Shown here: in pieces, positions 26,012 to 34,879 of the stretch | Layout of the letters: each line of letters opens with the position of its first letter | Numbering within the stretch: the stretch's first letter is position 1 | DNA from: an uncultured Eubacteriales bacterium | GTDB lineage: Bacteria > Bacillota > Clostridia > Oscillospirales > Acutalibacteraceae | Assembly (NCBI GenBank): GCA_934486455.1 | Contig: CAKSPR010000001.1 | Span: 49,832-113,831 of the forward strand | Length of the DNA: 64,000 bases | Direction: 5' to 3' | Position numbers and translations under genes: made by a program | Notes under the pieces: model-generated | The model's database searches: none | Told to the model about the DNA's origin: nothing | The model's input: the letters and a program-made list of their open reading frames with translations, nothing else

Positions 26012-26161
26012 TTATTTAGTTTCCCTGTGGAGCGTGTGCTTTCTGCAAAAACGGCAGTACTTGTTCATTTCAAGACGGTCAGGATCGTTTTTCTTGTTTT
26101 TGACAGTGTCGTAATTGCGCTGTTTGCACTCTGTGCATGCCATTGTGATTTTAACTCTCAT
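26012..26161 (-). CDS. rpmG: 50S ribosomal protein L33 (zinc-binding form)
   Basis: A 49-residue protein, '[20 protein letters not shown]' then '...[18 protein letters not shown]', has the CTEC and CRFC pairs that bind zinc in the C+ form of L33. AGGAGG precedes the ATG at 26161 by 7 nt. It heads the secE-nusG-rplK-rplA operon, as in many Firmicutes. Confidence 0.97.
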   Translation of the reverse strand: MRVKITMACTECKQRNYDTVKNKKNDPDRLEMNKYCRFCRKHTLHRETK

Positions 26162-26323
26162 TTTATGGCACCTCCTGATATCGGAATTTTTATTGACCGA
26201 TCGGGCTCTGACAAGCCTTTTTCGACCGGAAAATATCCTCCCTCTTCACCGTGTTGCGGCCCTTCGCCAAGATGCCCATTCTTTATGACGAAAAAATCCG
26301 TCGACGAAAAAACCACGAAAAAA

Positions 26324-26370
26324 CCGTGGAGAGGTAGAGTAACTATACCACATCTCCACGGATTATGCAA
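26324..26370 (-). promoter_or_regulatory. rpmG operon promoter embedded in an upstream terminator
   Basis: On the minus strand TTGCAT (26365-26370), a 17-bp spacer and TATAGT (26342-26347) form the promoter. The same segment is an inverted repeat, CCGTGGAGA (26353-26361) with TCTCCACGG (26324-26332), followed by six T residues, with an inner GGTA/TACC pair. Transcripts from glmS would contain the full hairpin and terminate; those starting here near 26335 would lack its 5' arm. The remaining part of 26371-26560 shows nothing recognisable. Confidence 0.7.
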
Positions 26371-26560
26371 GTGTTTTTTTAAATTATTTCAATTAAATTG
26401 GATTCAAGGGTGTTTTGCGGGAAATTTTTACGGATGTCTCCCTCCGTTCAGCTTATGCCGACGGTCTCGGCGCCCGTACCCGCGGGCCGATCACGCTTTT
26501 TATCCTCTTTCGGCTTTTTGCTCCCGTGTTTGCCGCCGATTGCCGTTTTGTGCTCTCGGG

Positions 26561-27256
26561 TCAACGCTTTTCGGCAAGCTTGCCGCCGGATTTATAAACC
26601 GAGTTTGCCGGCACCACTCCTCTGACCATCGAAAGAGGATAGAGGTTTGTGTTTCTTCCGATTATAACGCCGGGCGTGAGCACGCTGTTACAGCCCACAT
26701 CGGCAAAATCGCCCAGCACCGCCCCCATTTTGCGAAGGCCGGTATCAATGTCAAGTCCGCCTCTTATGACAACATTCGACTTGTCGGCCTTGATGTTGGC
26801 GGTAACCGCGCCCGCACCCATATGAGCCTTAAAGCCAAGCACCGCATCCCCCACATAGTTATAGTGGGGCACCTGCACGCCGTCGAAAAGCACGCAGTTT
26901 TTAAGCTCGGTGGAATTACCCACCACGGCTCCTCTGCCGACTATTGCGCTTCCTCTTATAAAGGCTCCCGGTCTTATTTCGGCGTTTTGGAAAATTACCG
27001 TCGGCCCGTTTATAACCGCCGAGGAGGCAATTCTTGCGCTTTTGGCAACAAAAACATTTTCTCCCCTCTGCTCATATTCCGTTTTGTCAAGAGAGGGAAT
27101 GAGCGTCTCGGTAATATAATCCTTTATTTCGGAAAGAATTTCAAAGGGATAGGTTTTCCCGTCAAAGAGGGATGCTGCGTCGGTTTTTGAAAGGTCGAGA
27201 AGATTTTCGATTTTAATATCGGAAAGGTCGGCCTTAAAATCTTTTATGTCAATCAT
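26561..27256 (-). CDS. GlmU-like left-handed beta-helix acyltransferase
   Basis: The 231-residue protein has hexapeptide repeats of a left-handed beta-helix ('IASSAVINGPTVIFQNAEIR', 'GAFIRGSAIVGRGAVVGNS', 'VLGFKAHMGAGAVTANIK'), as in the C-terminal acetyltransferase half of GlmU. The GlmU N-terminal uridylyltransferase domain is absent, so it may only acetylate glucosamine 1-phosphate or a related sugar. The first 60 residues are helical. The ATG at 27256 follows GGTGG, 12 nt after glmS, so the two form an operon that converts fructose 6-phosphate toward UDP-GlcNAc precursors. Substrate is inferred from this context. Confidence 0.8.
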   Translation of the reverse strand: MIDIKDFKADLSDIKIENLLDLSKTDAASLFDGKTYPFEILSEIKDYITETLIPSLDKTEYEQRGENVFVAKSARIASSAVINGPTVIFQNAEIRPGAFIRGSAIVGRGAVVGNSTELKNCVLFDGVQVPHYNYVGDAVLGFKAHMGAGAVTANIKADKSNVVIRGGLDIDTGLRKMGAVLGDFADVGCNSVLTPGVIIGRNTNLYPLSMVRGVVPANSVYKSGGKLAEKR

Positions 27257-27268
27257 GCCGTCCACCGT

Positions 27269-29101
27269 TTATTCCACCGTTACCGATTTTGCAAGGTTTC
27301 TCGGCTTGTCGGCGTCAAAGCCCTTTACGGTGGCCATAAAGTATCCGAGCAGCTGCATGGGCACCACCTCAAGAGAAGGGAGGATAAGCTCGTCGACGGC
27401 GGGAAGATAGATGCAGTAGTCGGAGCATTTTTCGATGGAGGTGTTGCCCTCGGTGGTTACGGACAGCACCTTTGCCCCGCGGGACTTGACCTCTTCGATG
27501 TTGGAAATGGTTTTGTCGTATATATGACTGCAGCAGTTAAGCGCCACAACAAGGGTGCCCGGCTCGATAAGAGAAATGGTGCCGTGTTTAAGTTCTCCGG
27601 CGGCATATGCCTCGGAATGGACATAGCTGACCTCCTTAAGCTTAAGAGAAGCCTCCATTGCCACGGCATAATCCACATTGCGGCCGAGATAATAGGCATG
27701 CTCGATATTTTTAAATTCCTCGGCCAGCTTTTTCATGACCGGCTCGGTGGCCTTGATGACCCCGTCCACAAGCTCGGGGAGCTGTTTTATGGCCTCAAGG
27801 TGCTCGGCCACAAGATCGGCCGAAAGCATGCCCATTTTTTGCGAAAGGTAAAGAGCGATGAGGTATATCATCGAAAGCTGGGTAGAATAGGCCTTGGTGG
27901 TGGCAACGGCTATTTCGGGGCCTGCCCAGGTGTAAAGCACGTCGTCCGATTCGTTGGCGATGGAGGATCCCACCACATTGACGATGGACATTATTCTTGC
28001 GCCGCAGCGCTTGCCCTCGCGCAGGGCGGCGAGGGTGTCGGCGGTCTCGCCCGACTGGCTTATGATTATCATAAGGGTGTTTTCATCAATAATAGGCTGG
28101 CGGTAACGGAATTCGCTGGCAAGGTCAACCTCCACGGGGATTCTGGCCATGCGCTCGATGATGTACTTGCCCACAATGCCGACATGGTAGGCCGAGCCGC
28201 AGCCGACAATGTATATTTTGCTGCACTTTTTAAGCTGCTCTTTTGTAATGGTCACACCGTCAAGCACGATCTCGTCGCGCTCGTTTATACGGGGGGAGAC
28301 GGTCTCCCGAAGGGCGGTGGGCTCCTCGTGTATCTCCTTGTTCATAAAGCAGTCGTAGCCGCCCTTTTCGGCCGCCTTGACATCCCATGTAATGGTGACC
28401 GGCTGCTTTTCCACGGGTTTTAAGTCTCCGTCAAACACCTTTACCCCGTCCTTTGAAAGAAGCACGATGTCGCCGTCGTCCAAGCGGTATATCTTGCGGG
28501 TATATTTAAGCACGGCGGTAACATCCGAGGCCACAAAGTTTTCGTGCTCGCCCAGTCCCACGATGAGGGGAGAGGCATGGCGCACGGCCACGAATTCGTC
28601 GGGACGGTCGCTTCTTAAAATGCCGAAGGCGTAAGAGCCCTGGAGCATATCCACCGTCTTTTTAACCGTTTCGAGGAAATTGCCGTTGTCGTTCTTTTCA
28701 AGAAGATTTGCCACAACCTCGGTGTCGGTCTCGCTTCGGAAACTGAATCCTTCGGCAATAAGCTCGGCTTTAAGCTCGGCGTAATTTTCGATAATACCGT
28801 TGTGGACAATGGCAAATCTGCCGTTTTCCGAAAGGTGGGGATGGGAGTTTTCGTCCGAGGGCTTTCCGTGAGTCGCCCAGCGGGTGTGGCCGATGCCGAT
28901 GGTGGAGGGAATGTTCTTCCCGCCGTCTATCTTTTCGCTTAAGGCGGCCAGTCTGCCCTTTGTTTTGTTTATTTCGATCGTACCGTTTTCGACGCAGGCG
29001 ATACCTGCCGAATCATAACCTCTGTATTCAAGCTTTGCAAGTCCGTCGAGCAGAATGGGGGCCACCCTTTGCTCTCCGACATATCCTACTATTCCGCACA
29101 T
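27269..29101 (-). CDS. glmS: Glutamine--fructose-6-phosphate aminotransferase
   Basis: The 610-residue enzyme makes glucosamine 6-phosphate, the entry to cell wall amino-sugars. Cys2 in 'MCGIVGYVGEQRV' is the glutaminase nucleophile; 'GIGHTRWATHGKPSDENSHP' and 'IVHNGIIENYAEL' are glutaminase motifs. Two SIS isomerase domains follow ('CGSAYHVGIVGKYIIERMA', 'ISQSGETADTLAALREGK') with the C-terminal 'NLAKSVTVE'. A GlmU-like gene follows it. The leader is about 180 nt but no glmS ribozyme core was seen. Confidence 0.98.
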   Translation of the reverse strand: MCGIVGYVGEQRVAPILLDGLAKLEYRGYDSAGIACVENGTIEINKTKGRLAALSEKIDGGKNIPSTIGIGHTRWATHGKPSDENSHPHLSENGRFAIVHNGIIENYAELKAELIAEGFSFRSETDTEVVANLLEKNDNGNFLETVKKTVDMLQGSYAFGILRSDRPDEFVAVRHASPLIVGLGEHENFVASDVTAVLKYTRKIYRLDDGDIVLLSKDGVKVFDGDLKPVEKQPVTITWDVKAAEKGGYDCFMNKEIHEEPTALRETVSPRINERDEIVLDGVTITKEQLKKCSKIYIVGCGSAYHVGIVGKYIIERMARIPVEVDLASEFRYRQPIIDENTLMIIISQSGETADTLAALREGKRCGARIMSIVNVVGSSIANESDDVLYTWAGPEIAVATTKAYSTQLSMIYLIALYLSQKMGMLSADLVAEHLEAIKQLPELVDGVIKATEPVMKKLAEEFKNIEHAYYLGRNVDYAVAMEASLKLKEVSYVHSEAYAAGELKHGTISLIEPGTLVVALNCCSHIYDKTISNIEEVKSRGAKVLSVTTEGNTSIEKCSDYCIYLPAVDELILPSLEVVPMQLLGYFMATVKGFDADKPRNLAKSVTVE

Positions 29102-29502
29102 AGTTTTTACCTCTTTTCATAAACCGAGACGCCCGCCCCATGCCCCGACAGAAGCCTGTCGCGGCACACCGACGCCCGCCCACTTTTGCCGCGGGCGGCC
29201 GCACGGATTTTTGCGGCGGATTAATGCTGTGCAAGCTCGTGAATTTTTCTTTTTTCACCTTTGCACAATTATTCGATTTTATACCGAGATTTTACCACTA
29301 ACCGCCCCGTTTGTCAACAATTCTGTTTTTTCGACCGATTATCCATGCCCAAAAGCCTTTAAATCACCCCGCTTTCCGACCCGTTTTTGCCCGTTTCGGC
29401 AAGGTTAAGGTTTTTTCGGCAGAGGCAGCCCCTTAACCGCACGGGAGTTTGCGGATTTTAAAAATTGCGGATTTTAACGGCGCACGAAAGGAATGTTTTG
29501 AT
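29102..29502. other. glmS leader and divergent spacer
   Basis: The minus-strand leader holds several hairpins: GTGCAA with TTGCAC near 29226-29263, a GC-rich stem near 29175-29205, and CGACAG/CTGTCG near 29138-29157. None fits a riboswitch class I know. No convincing plus-strand promoter for the penicillin-binding protein was identified. Confidence 0.45.
29289..29317 (-). promoter_or_regulatory. Sigma-A promoter of glmS
   Basis: On the minus strand TTGACA (29312-29317), 17 bp, then TAAAAT (29289-29294), with an expected start near 29282. Confidence 0.75.
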
Positions 29503-31122
29503 TTGAAAAAAAGAATGACCGTTTGCGGCATATGCCTGACCCTTGTTTTCGCCCTGATCGGCGGGCGGCTTTGGCAGATAAGTCTGCTTGATGCTTATAA
29601 GACCTCGTCGGCAGGCACAAGCAGCTATTCGGTAACGGTCGACCGCCCGAGAGGCAGTATCTTCGACCGCCGCCTTGAGCGGCTGACCAATCGGGACGCC
29701 GTTTATAAGGCCGTTCTGACTGCCACCCCCGAGGTCAGCCGGGAGCTTTACCGTTGTTTTTCCAAAGCCCGCGCCGACGAGATAACGCGGTCGCTTGCGG
29801 CAAACACTCCCGTCACCGTCACGGTGCCCTCCGACTTTTCGGCAAAGGGCGCCGCCGTTTTTAAAATATACGACAAAAATCCCTCCTATATTCCCGCCGT
29901 ACAGCTTTTGGGCTATCTCGATTCTCAGGGACGCCACGGAAAAGCGGGCATCTCTCTTGCCTTCGACGACCGTCTGTTTTACGACGGCGTTACCTCGGCC
30001 TCGGTGGCGGCCAATGCGGCGGGAGGCATGCTTCTCGGAATCGAGCCCGAAAGAAACGACAATTCCGACATATACGACAGCGGACTTGTCACCACCCTCG
30101 ACTATAAGATACAGCTTGCGGCCGAAAGCGCCCTTTCGGGGGTCAAAAAGGGTGCGATAGCCGTAACAAAAACCGGCAGCGGAGAGGTTCTTGCCCTTGC
30201 AAGCTCCCCCTCCTTCAGTCCTCAAAATCTTTCGGCCGCCCTTGAAAACTCCGATTCCCCGTTTTTAAATCGCAGTCTTTGCAATTATAATCTCGGGTCG
30301 ATATTTAAGATATGCGTGGTGTGCGCCGCCCTTGAAAGCGGTATTTCCCCCGATTTTTCCTACTGCTGTACCGGCAGTATAGATTGCGGCAATACCTTTT
30401 TCTGCCACAAATCCGACGGTCACGGCAACATCGGCATGAGCGAGGCCTTTGCAAAATCCTGCAACACATATTTTATCGCGCTGGCAAAAGAGGTCGGCGC
30501 CGAAAAAATTTACGAAATCGCACAAAAGCTCGGACTTTCGGGAAGGCAGAAAATATGCGAGGGACTGGAGCAGAGCTGTGATCTCGGTGAGCTTTCAAAA
30601 ATAAAAGAATCCCCGTCGGCTCTGGCTAACTTTGCCATAGGCCAGGGGGATATTATGGTCACGCCTCTTTGCGTATCGCTGCTTGTCAATGCGGCGGCAA
30701 ACGGAGGGGTGTATTTCCCGCCCGCGCTGATTTCGGGCTATCGGAGCAGCGACGGGACGATTGATTATCAAAAGGGCACCGAGGGAACACGGGTCTTTTC
30801 AAGACAAACGGCCGAGACCCTTTCGGCCATGATGAAACGGGTGTTTGAGGACGGCACGGCAAGCGGACTTTCGCCGAAGGCGGGAGTTTTCGGAGGAAAA
30901 ACTGCCACGGCCGAGACCGGCTTTAAAAACGATGACGGGAATTTTGCCAAGGCGGCGTGGTTTGCGGGCTATTACGAGCTTGACGGCCTGCGGCTGTCGG
31001 TGGCGGTGCTTGTGGAGGACGGCCGCTCGGGAACGGCCGACGCGGCGCCGATATTCAGAGACTTTTGCAACAAATCGGCGGCCGATATGAGCTTTGAAGG
31101 CTCCTCGGCCGCCGATGACTGA
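29503..31122 (+). CDS. Class B penicillin-binding protein (transpeptidase)
   Basis: A 539-residue membrane-anchored transpeptidase (span near residues 8-28) cross-links peptidoglycan. It has the class B start 'VTVDRPRGSIFDRRLERLT' and the active-site motifs SIFK (Ser266-Lys269, within 'NLGSIFKI'), SCN (319-321), and 'GGKTATAETG', where the usual KTG reads KTA (466-468). Its size and N-terminus fit the PbpA/SpoVD-like group rather than a full PBP2. TTG at 29503, 9 nt after AAAGGA, is the preferred start; ATG at 29515 is possible. It ends 3 nt from the convergent cotH-like gene. A role in spore or septal wall is possible but not shown. Confidence 0.88.
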   Translation: MKKRMTVCGICLTLVFALIGGRLWQISLLDAYKTSSAGTSSYSVTVDRPRGSIFDRRLERLTNRDAVYKAVLTATPEVSRELYRCFSKARADEITRSLAANTPVTVTVPSDFSAKGAAVFKIYDKNPSYIPAVQLLGYLDSQGRHGKAGISLAFDDRLFYDGVTSASVAANAAGGMLLGIEPERNDNSDIYDSGLVTTLDYKIQLAAESALSGVKKGAIAVTKTGSGEVLALASSPSFSPQNLSAALENSDSPFLNRSLCNYNLGSIFKICVVCAALESGISPDFSYCCTGSIDCGNTFFCHKSDGHGNIGMSEAFAKSCNTYFIALAKEVGAEKIYEIAQKLGLSGRQKICEGLEQSCDLGELSKIKESPSALANFAIGQGDIMVTPLCVSLLVNAAANGGVYFPPALISGYRSSDGTIDYQKGTEGTRVFSRQTAETLSAMMKRVFEDGTASGLSPKAGVFGGKTATAETGFKNDDGNFAKAAWFAGYYELDGLRLSVAVLVEDGRSGTADAAPIFRDFCNKSAADMSFEGSSAADD

Positions 31123-31125
31123 TTG

Positions 31126-33102
31126 TTATTTGCCGTCGGCTGCGGTTCGGTCGGAATTTTCCCCCGAGCTTCGGTCGGAACCGTCGGCAGCGCTTTGGCC
31201 ATCCATTTCAAAGGGTTTTGCGCCGTTTTCGTTTTCCGTCGGACTGCCATTCATTCCTCCCATGCTTCCGCCCGGGTTTCCGCCGCCCGTGTTGCCCATG
31301 CTTCCCATGTCGGAAACGGTTATACCGTCGGCCGATATGAGATTTGAGGAATCCTCGGTCTGCCCCTCTGATGTTGAGGGAATTGTTCCCTCAAGCTGAC
31401 CTTTAACGCTCTGCGCCCTCAGCAGGCAAAACTCTTTAAGGGTCGAGACTCCCTGCTGAAATTCTTCATAGGTGCAGAATTTCGTAGGGTCCTTTTGTAC
31501 GTAAGGCGAGATAAGCTCGGCAGTGCTGTCTATGAGCCGCTCAAGGTATCCGCTGTCGAAATATTTTGAAATGAATTCCGAAAAAAGCCCGTGGTAATTT
31601 TCAAGATAGTCCTGATCCGCCAGCATCCAGTAAAGCATGGGTCGGTTTTCGGCCGACCCTCCCGATACGGGGGTATCTATGGGGAAATTGACAAGCGTCT
31701 GTGCGTCGGACATTGATTCAAATCCGCCGAAGGCAAGGTTATAATCCCAAGGGATCATCGAAAGAACGCCACCCTCCTCGTAGAGGTAATAATTGTGTAT
31801 CATCGAGCCGGTATAGCTGTCGAAGTTAAGCACAAAATTGTGCACGACAAAGTATCTTGTCACCGCCTCGGTGTCAACGGTGTTTTCGATGTCCTGCCGC
31901 TCGGTCAGATTTTTAAGAGAGCTTATAAGGCGGGTTTTGTCGCTGTCGCTTACATCGGTTTTGGCGTTGTCGAAAATGTTTTGATAGCTGTCAAAATCAT
32001 CGTCGGTATATTGCAGAAGCACATCACTCGAGCCGCCCGCCGTACCGCCCGGCTGCCCGCCGTTTTGTCCTCCCGGCTGCCCGCCCTTTTGTCCGCCCTT
32101 TTGATTGTTCCCGTCAGAGCCGCCCGCAGAATCGCCGTCACCGCCCGCCTGCCCGTCGGAAGGTAAATCGGGAGGGGTCTGTCGGTCGGAAAACCCTCCG
32201 GGAGGGGTGGGGCGGTCGGTTTGACCGTCTTTACCGACAGAGTCCTCTGCCGTATCGGTGCCGCCTGTACCGTCTGCGGCGCCTGAGCCGTTGCCTTCGA
32301 AATCGGGAGGGGTAAAGCTCTCTCCGCCCTCGGGTCGGCCGATACCGCCTCGGTCGCCTGCATCGGTTTGACCGTCGGTGTTATTCCGAGCGTTGTCGGA
32401 CGCGTCGGTGCCGTTTGTCTGTTGCTCGGGCTGCCGGGGCTGCGACGCGTCAAAATCCTTTCCGTTGCCCTTTCCGCCGCCCATGCTTTGACTGTCGGGC
32501 TTGTAAAGCTCACCGTAATCGCTGCCGTAATTGCGTTCAAGAAAGCTTTCCTCAATTCCCTCTACCGCCAGATAAAGGCCGAAGTCCTCGCCGTTTACCG
32601 TGATGTAGGCAAAGCTGCAAAGGGGAGAGCTTACACCGAAATCCCCCATGAGGGTATAGCACAGAAAATCCTTCATATATGTGTTGTCCTGAATGATGTT
32701 GTTGAGACAGAGCTTGTCGAGTCCGTGATATGTGTTGGTGGAATCGTAGTGGTCAAACTCTATCTTAAAGCTGTAACGGTTGTTACCGTAGCTTTTGACA
32801 TTTGTCAGGGAGGTGTTTCCCTTTGCCCGCAGTCCAACATTCTTTTCGGCCTCTCCGTCGATAACCACGGTGCAGAGGACATATTCCTCGTTTGTGCAGG
32901 TTTCAAGAAAGCCGTCAAAATCGTCCATAACAATGTCCACCGTGTGAACCCTTGTGCTGTCGAAAAGGCGGGTCTCGTAGCCCGCCGCCCTTGCCGAAAG
33001 GGTTATGCCAAGCTTTTCGCCGAAGGCAAAGACCGTCGTTAAGACTATTGCAAAGCAGATAACGCCGCAAACGATCCTGTCGAAATATTTACTCGTAGAC
33101 AT
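31126..33102 (-). CDS. CotH-family (spore coat kinase-like) protein
   Basis: A 658-residue protein has an N-terminal membrane anchor (residues 10-30) and a CotH kinase-like domain: 'VGLRAKGNTSLTNVKSYG', 'YSFKIEFDHYDS', 'DNTYMKDFLCYTLMGDFGV', 'VNGEDFGLYLAVEGIEESFL' and the metal-binding 'MIPWDYNLAFGGF'. A Gly/Asp/Pro/Gln-rich insert with GGQKGGQPGGQ-type repeats occupies about residues 205-360, splitting the domain, and a Gly/Met-rich tail ends the protein. CotH phosphorylates coat proteins in Bacillus; family members in non-spore settings act at the cell surface. It is the last gene of the VTC-DUF4956-CotH operon, 4 nt after DUF4956. Confidence 0.88.
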   Translation of the reverse strand: MSTSKYFDRIVCGVICFAIVLTTVFAFGEKLGITLSARAAGYETRLFDSTRVHTVDIVMDDFDGFLETCTNEEYVLCTVVIDGEAEKNVGLRAKGNTSLTNVKSYGNNRYSFKIEFDHYDSTNTYHGLDKLCLNNIIQDNTYMKDFLCYTLMGDFGVSSPLCSFAYITVNGEDFGLYLAVEGIEESFLERNYGSDYGELYKPDSQSMGGGKGNGKDFDASQPRQPEQQTNGTDASDNARNNTDGQTDAGDRGGIGRPEGGESFTPPDFEGNGSGAADGTGGTDTAEDSVGKDGQTDRPTPPGGFSDRQTPPDLPSDGQAGGDGDSAGGSDGNNQKGGQKGGQPGGQNGGQPGGTAGGSSDVLLQYTDDDFDSYQNIFDNAKTDVSDSDKTRLISSLKNLTERQDIENTVDTEAVTRYFVVHNFVLNFDSYTGSMIHNYYLYEEGGVLSMIPWDYNLAFGGFESMSDAQTLVNFPIDTPVSGGSAENRPMLYWMLADQDYLENYHGLFSEFISKYFDSGYLERLIDSTAELISPYVQKDPTKFCTYEEFQQGVSTLKEFCLLRAQSVKGQLEGTIPSTSEGQTEDSSNLISADGITVSDMGSMGNTGGGNPGGSMGGMNGSPTENENGAKPFEMDGQSAADGSDRSSGENSDRTAADGK

Positions 33103-33106
33103 AAGC

Positions 33107-33778
33107 TTAACCCATATAGTCGCCGTTATAGCTTACAAGAGAGGCGCTTTGAACGCCCTCAATTTCCGAAAGGGCGTTTATAAAATCGGTGTCGTCGGCT
33201 TTAAGCCGCACTTCGATGTTAAGCTCGATGGCACCCCTTGCCACCGTTTTACTCTTGATCACGCATTTTTTGCATGTGTTTTCAAGAAACTCACGCGCGG
33301 TCTTTTCGCTCTGCTTATCCTTTACCGAAAGCACCACGATGAAGGGGTTAAGATGAGACTTTCTATTAACGAAAATCATCAGCACAAGACCGATAAAAAG
33401 GCTTCCCACAAGGGCAAGGGGGATAAGTCCCGCCGCAAGCACGATGCCCACCGCTATCGACCAGAATAGAAATGCGATGTCCAGCGGTTCCTTTATGGCG
33501 GTGCGGAAACGGACGATGGACAGAGCGCCCACCATGCCGAGGGAAAGCACGACATTGGATGTGACCGCAAGAATAACCACGGTGGTAACCATGGTAAGGG
33601 TCACCAGAGTCACGCCGAATCCCGAGGAATACATGACCCCCTGGTAGGTCTTTTTGTAGACGAAAAATATAAAAAGTCCCACCGCAAAGGCAAGAATCAG
33701 GGCTACTCCCATGTCGAGCAGGCTGACTCCCGTTATGTTTTCGAGAAAGCTTGATTTGAAAATATCGCTGAATGACAT
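33107..33778 (-). CDS. DUF4956 membrane protein
   Basis: A 223-residue protein with four predicted membrane spans in the first about 145 residues, the conserved 'SLGMVGALSIVRFRTAIKEP' stretch of DUF4956, and a soluble C-terminal ACT-like part ('HLNPFIVVLSVKDKQSEKT', 'VQSASLVSYNGDYMG'). Biochemical function is unknown. It is consistently seen next to VTC-domain and CotH genes in Firmicutes, and is so placed here. AAAGGAG precedes the ATG. Confidence 0.88.
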   Translation of the reverse strand: MSFSDIFKSSFLENITGVSLLDMGVALILAFAVGLFIFFVYKKTYQGVMYSSGFGVTLVTLTMVTTVVILAVTSNVVLSLGMVGALSIVRFRTAIKEPLDIAFLFWSIAVGIVLAAGLIPLALVGSLFIGLVLMIFVNRKSHLNPFIVVLSVKDKQSEKTAREFLENTCKKCVIKSKTVARGAIELNIEVRLKADDTDFINALSEIEGVQSASLVSYNGDYMG

Positions 33779-33859
33779 AATAATTTCTCCTTTTATGTTA
33801 ATTTATCGGCCTGTCCCCCGGTCGGCCGCTTTTTGTCCGGACGACAGTCCCTTTTTCAC

Positions 33860-34528
33860 TCATTCGTACATTCGGCAGGCGGCATATTTTGAAAAGGCCG
33901 ATGTCCGCCTGAAGGGAATGTTGACCGCGTCGCGTATTATATCGGGCAAAAACCCGTCCCATTTGACCTCCAAAATTTTCGGGTCGTTTAAAACGGGAAC
34001 GGTCACGCAGTCTTTATCCAAAATGTCGGTGTGTTTAAGTCCCGTTCTTATGTTGCGGTCTATTGTAACCCTGACGTTGCCGGGGGCGAGAACAAAGGCC
34101 GTGCGGGTGTAATCGACCAGTACCCTCGGGGTAAGACCCGCCCTCATTTTTGCGTAAGCTTCAGTTAAAAGCTCGTTGCCGCTGTCCTTTAAAAACTCAA
34201 AATCCCCTTCCGACAGCCGCCTTGCGCAGTCGCTGTCTATAACCGCCGACCGCTTCCCGCAAAGGCCGTTTATTTTACTCTTTTTTTCAAGACAGATAAA
34301 GCTGCTGTCTCCGTTATAAAGCCTTATTCTGAACTTTTCTCTTCGGTTTACGCCGTCCAGCTTTTCTCTGAGTGCGCTGTCCTTTAAATCGTCAAAATAA
34401 AGGCTTCTTATCTCATATGTCCCGTCGGGATAGTGGCTGTCGTACTTCATTACGGCCGACAGCCGACTTTTAAGAGAAAAATAATCGGCGGTGTTTATTT
34501 CGTGCTTCCATTCGTGTCGGAAATCCAT
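33860..34528 (-). CDS. VTC-domain protein (polyphosphate polymerase-like)
   Basis: The 222-residue protein matches the VTC domain of the triphosphate-tunnel fold: 'FRHEWKHEINTADYFSLKSR', 'YEIRSLYFDDLKDSALREK', 'RREKFRIRLYNGD', 'ICLEKKSKING' and 'RVLVDYTRTAFV'. The alternating Lys/Arg and Glu pattern is that of a tunnel binding polyphosphate, as in yeast Vtc4. It may make polyphosphate or bind a phosphorylated substrate for CotH. First gene of the operon, behind a structured leader. AAAGGAG precedes the ATG. Confidence 0.88.
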   Translation of the reverse strand: MDFRHEWKHEINTADYFSLKSRLSAVMKYDSHYPDGTYEIRSLYFDDLKDSALREKLDGVNRREKFRIRLYNGDSSFICLEKKSKINGLCGKRSAVIDSDCARRLSEGDFEFLKDSGNELLTEAYAKMRAGLTPRVLVDYTRTAFVLAPGNVRVTIDRNIRTGLKHTDILDKDCVTVPVLNDPKILEVKWDGFLPDIIRDAVNIPFRRTSAFSKYAACRMYE

Positions 34529-34879
34529 GTGATTTCTCCTTTCTTTAAGCCGGATAAAGCAGGCGAAACCTCACGGTCCCTTGGGTCGACAGTCTCAGTC
34601 GGCTTTATCTTTTGTCGACTGCATTGTAAACGCCCAACCTAAATTCTACTTAAAGAAAATTTCACATTCCCGCGGCGAACGGCATAGTGTGCATTAGGAT
34701 TGATTTTTTTATAGAGTTTTTTCGAGAGCCCCAAAAAGGGCAGGGCTGTCGGGTCGGCGGCGGCCGTGACAGCCGACGGTCGGTACAGCCGACACAGGAA
34801 ACGGCAGACGATCGGAACGGATAAAGGCCGCGTCACACGGCGGCCGAGACCGATAACGCCCGTCACATGCGTTAGTTAA
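34529..34879. other. Leader of the VTC operon and spacer
   Basis: On the minus strand GATAAAGC (34602-34609) pairs with GCTTTATC (34553-34560), enclosing a CGAC/GTCG hairpin and CCC/GGG and AGG/CCT elements; about 25 nt later comes the VTC start. It may be a structured regulatory leader of unrecognised type. From 34640 to 34879 I see no gene. Confidence 0.4.

Noticed and set aside
29102..29282. Possible glmS ribozyme in the glmS leader
   Set aside because: The conserved cleavage-site and core sequence (AGCGCC-type start) could not be found on the minus strand; only generic hairpins are present.
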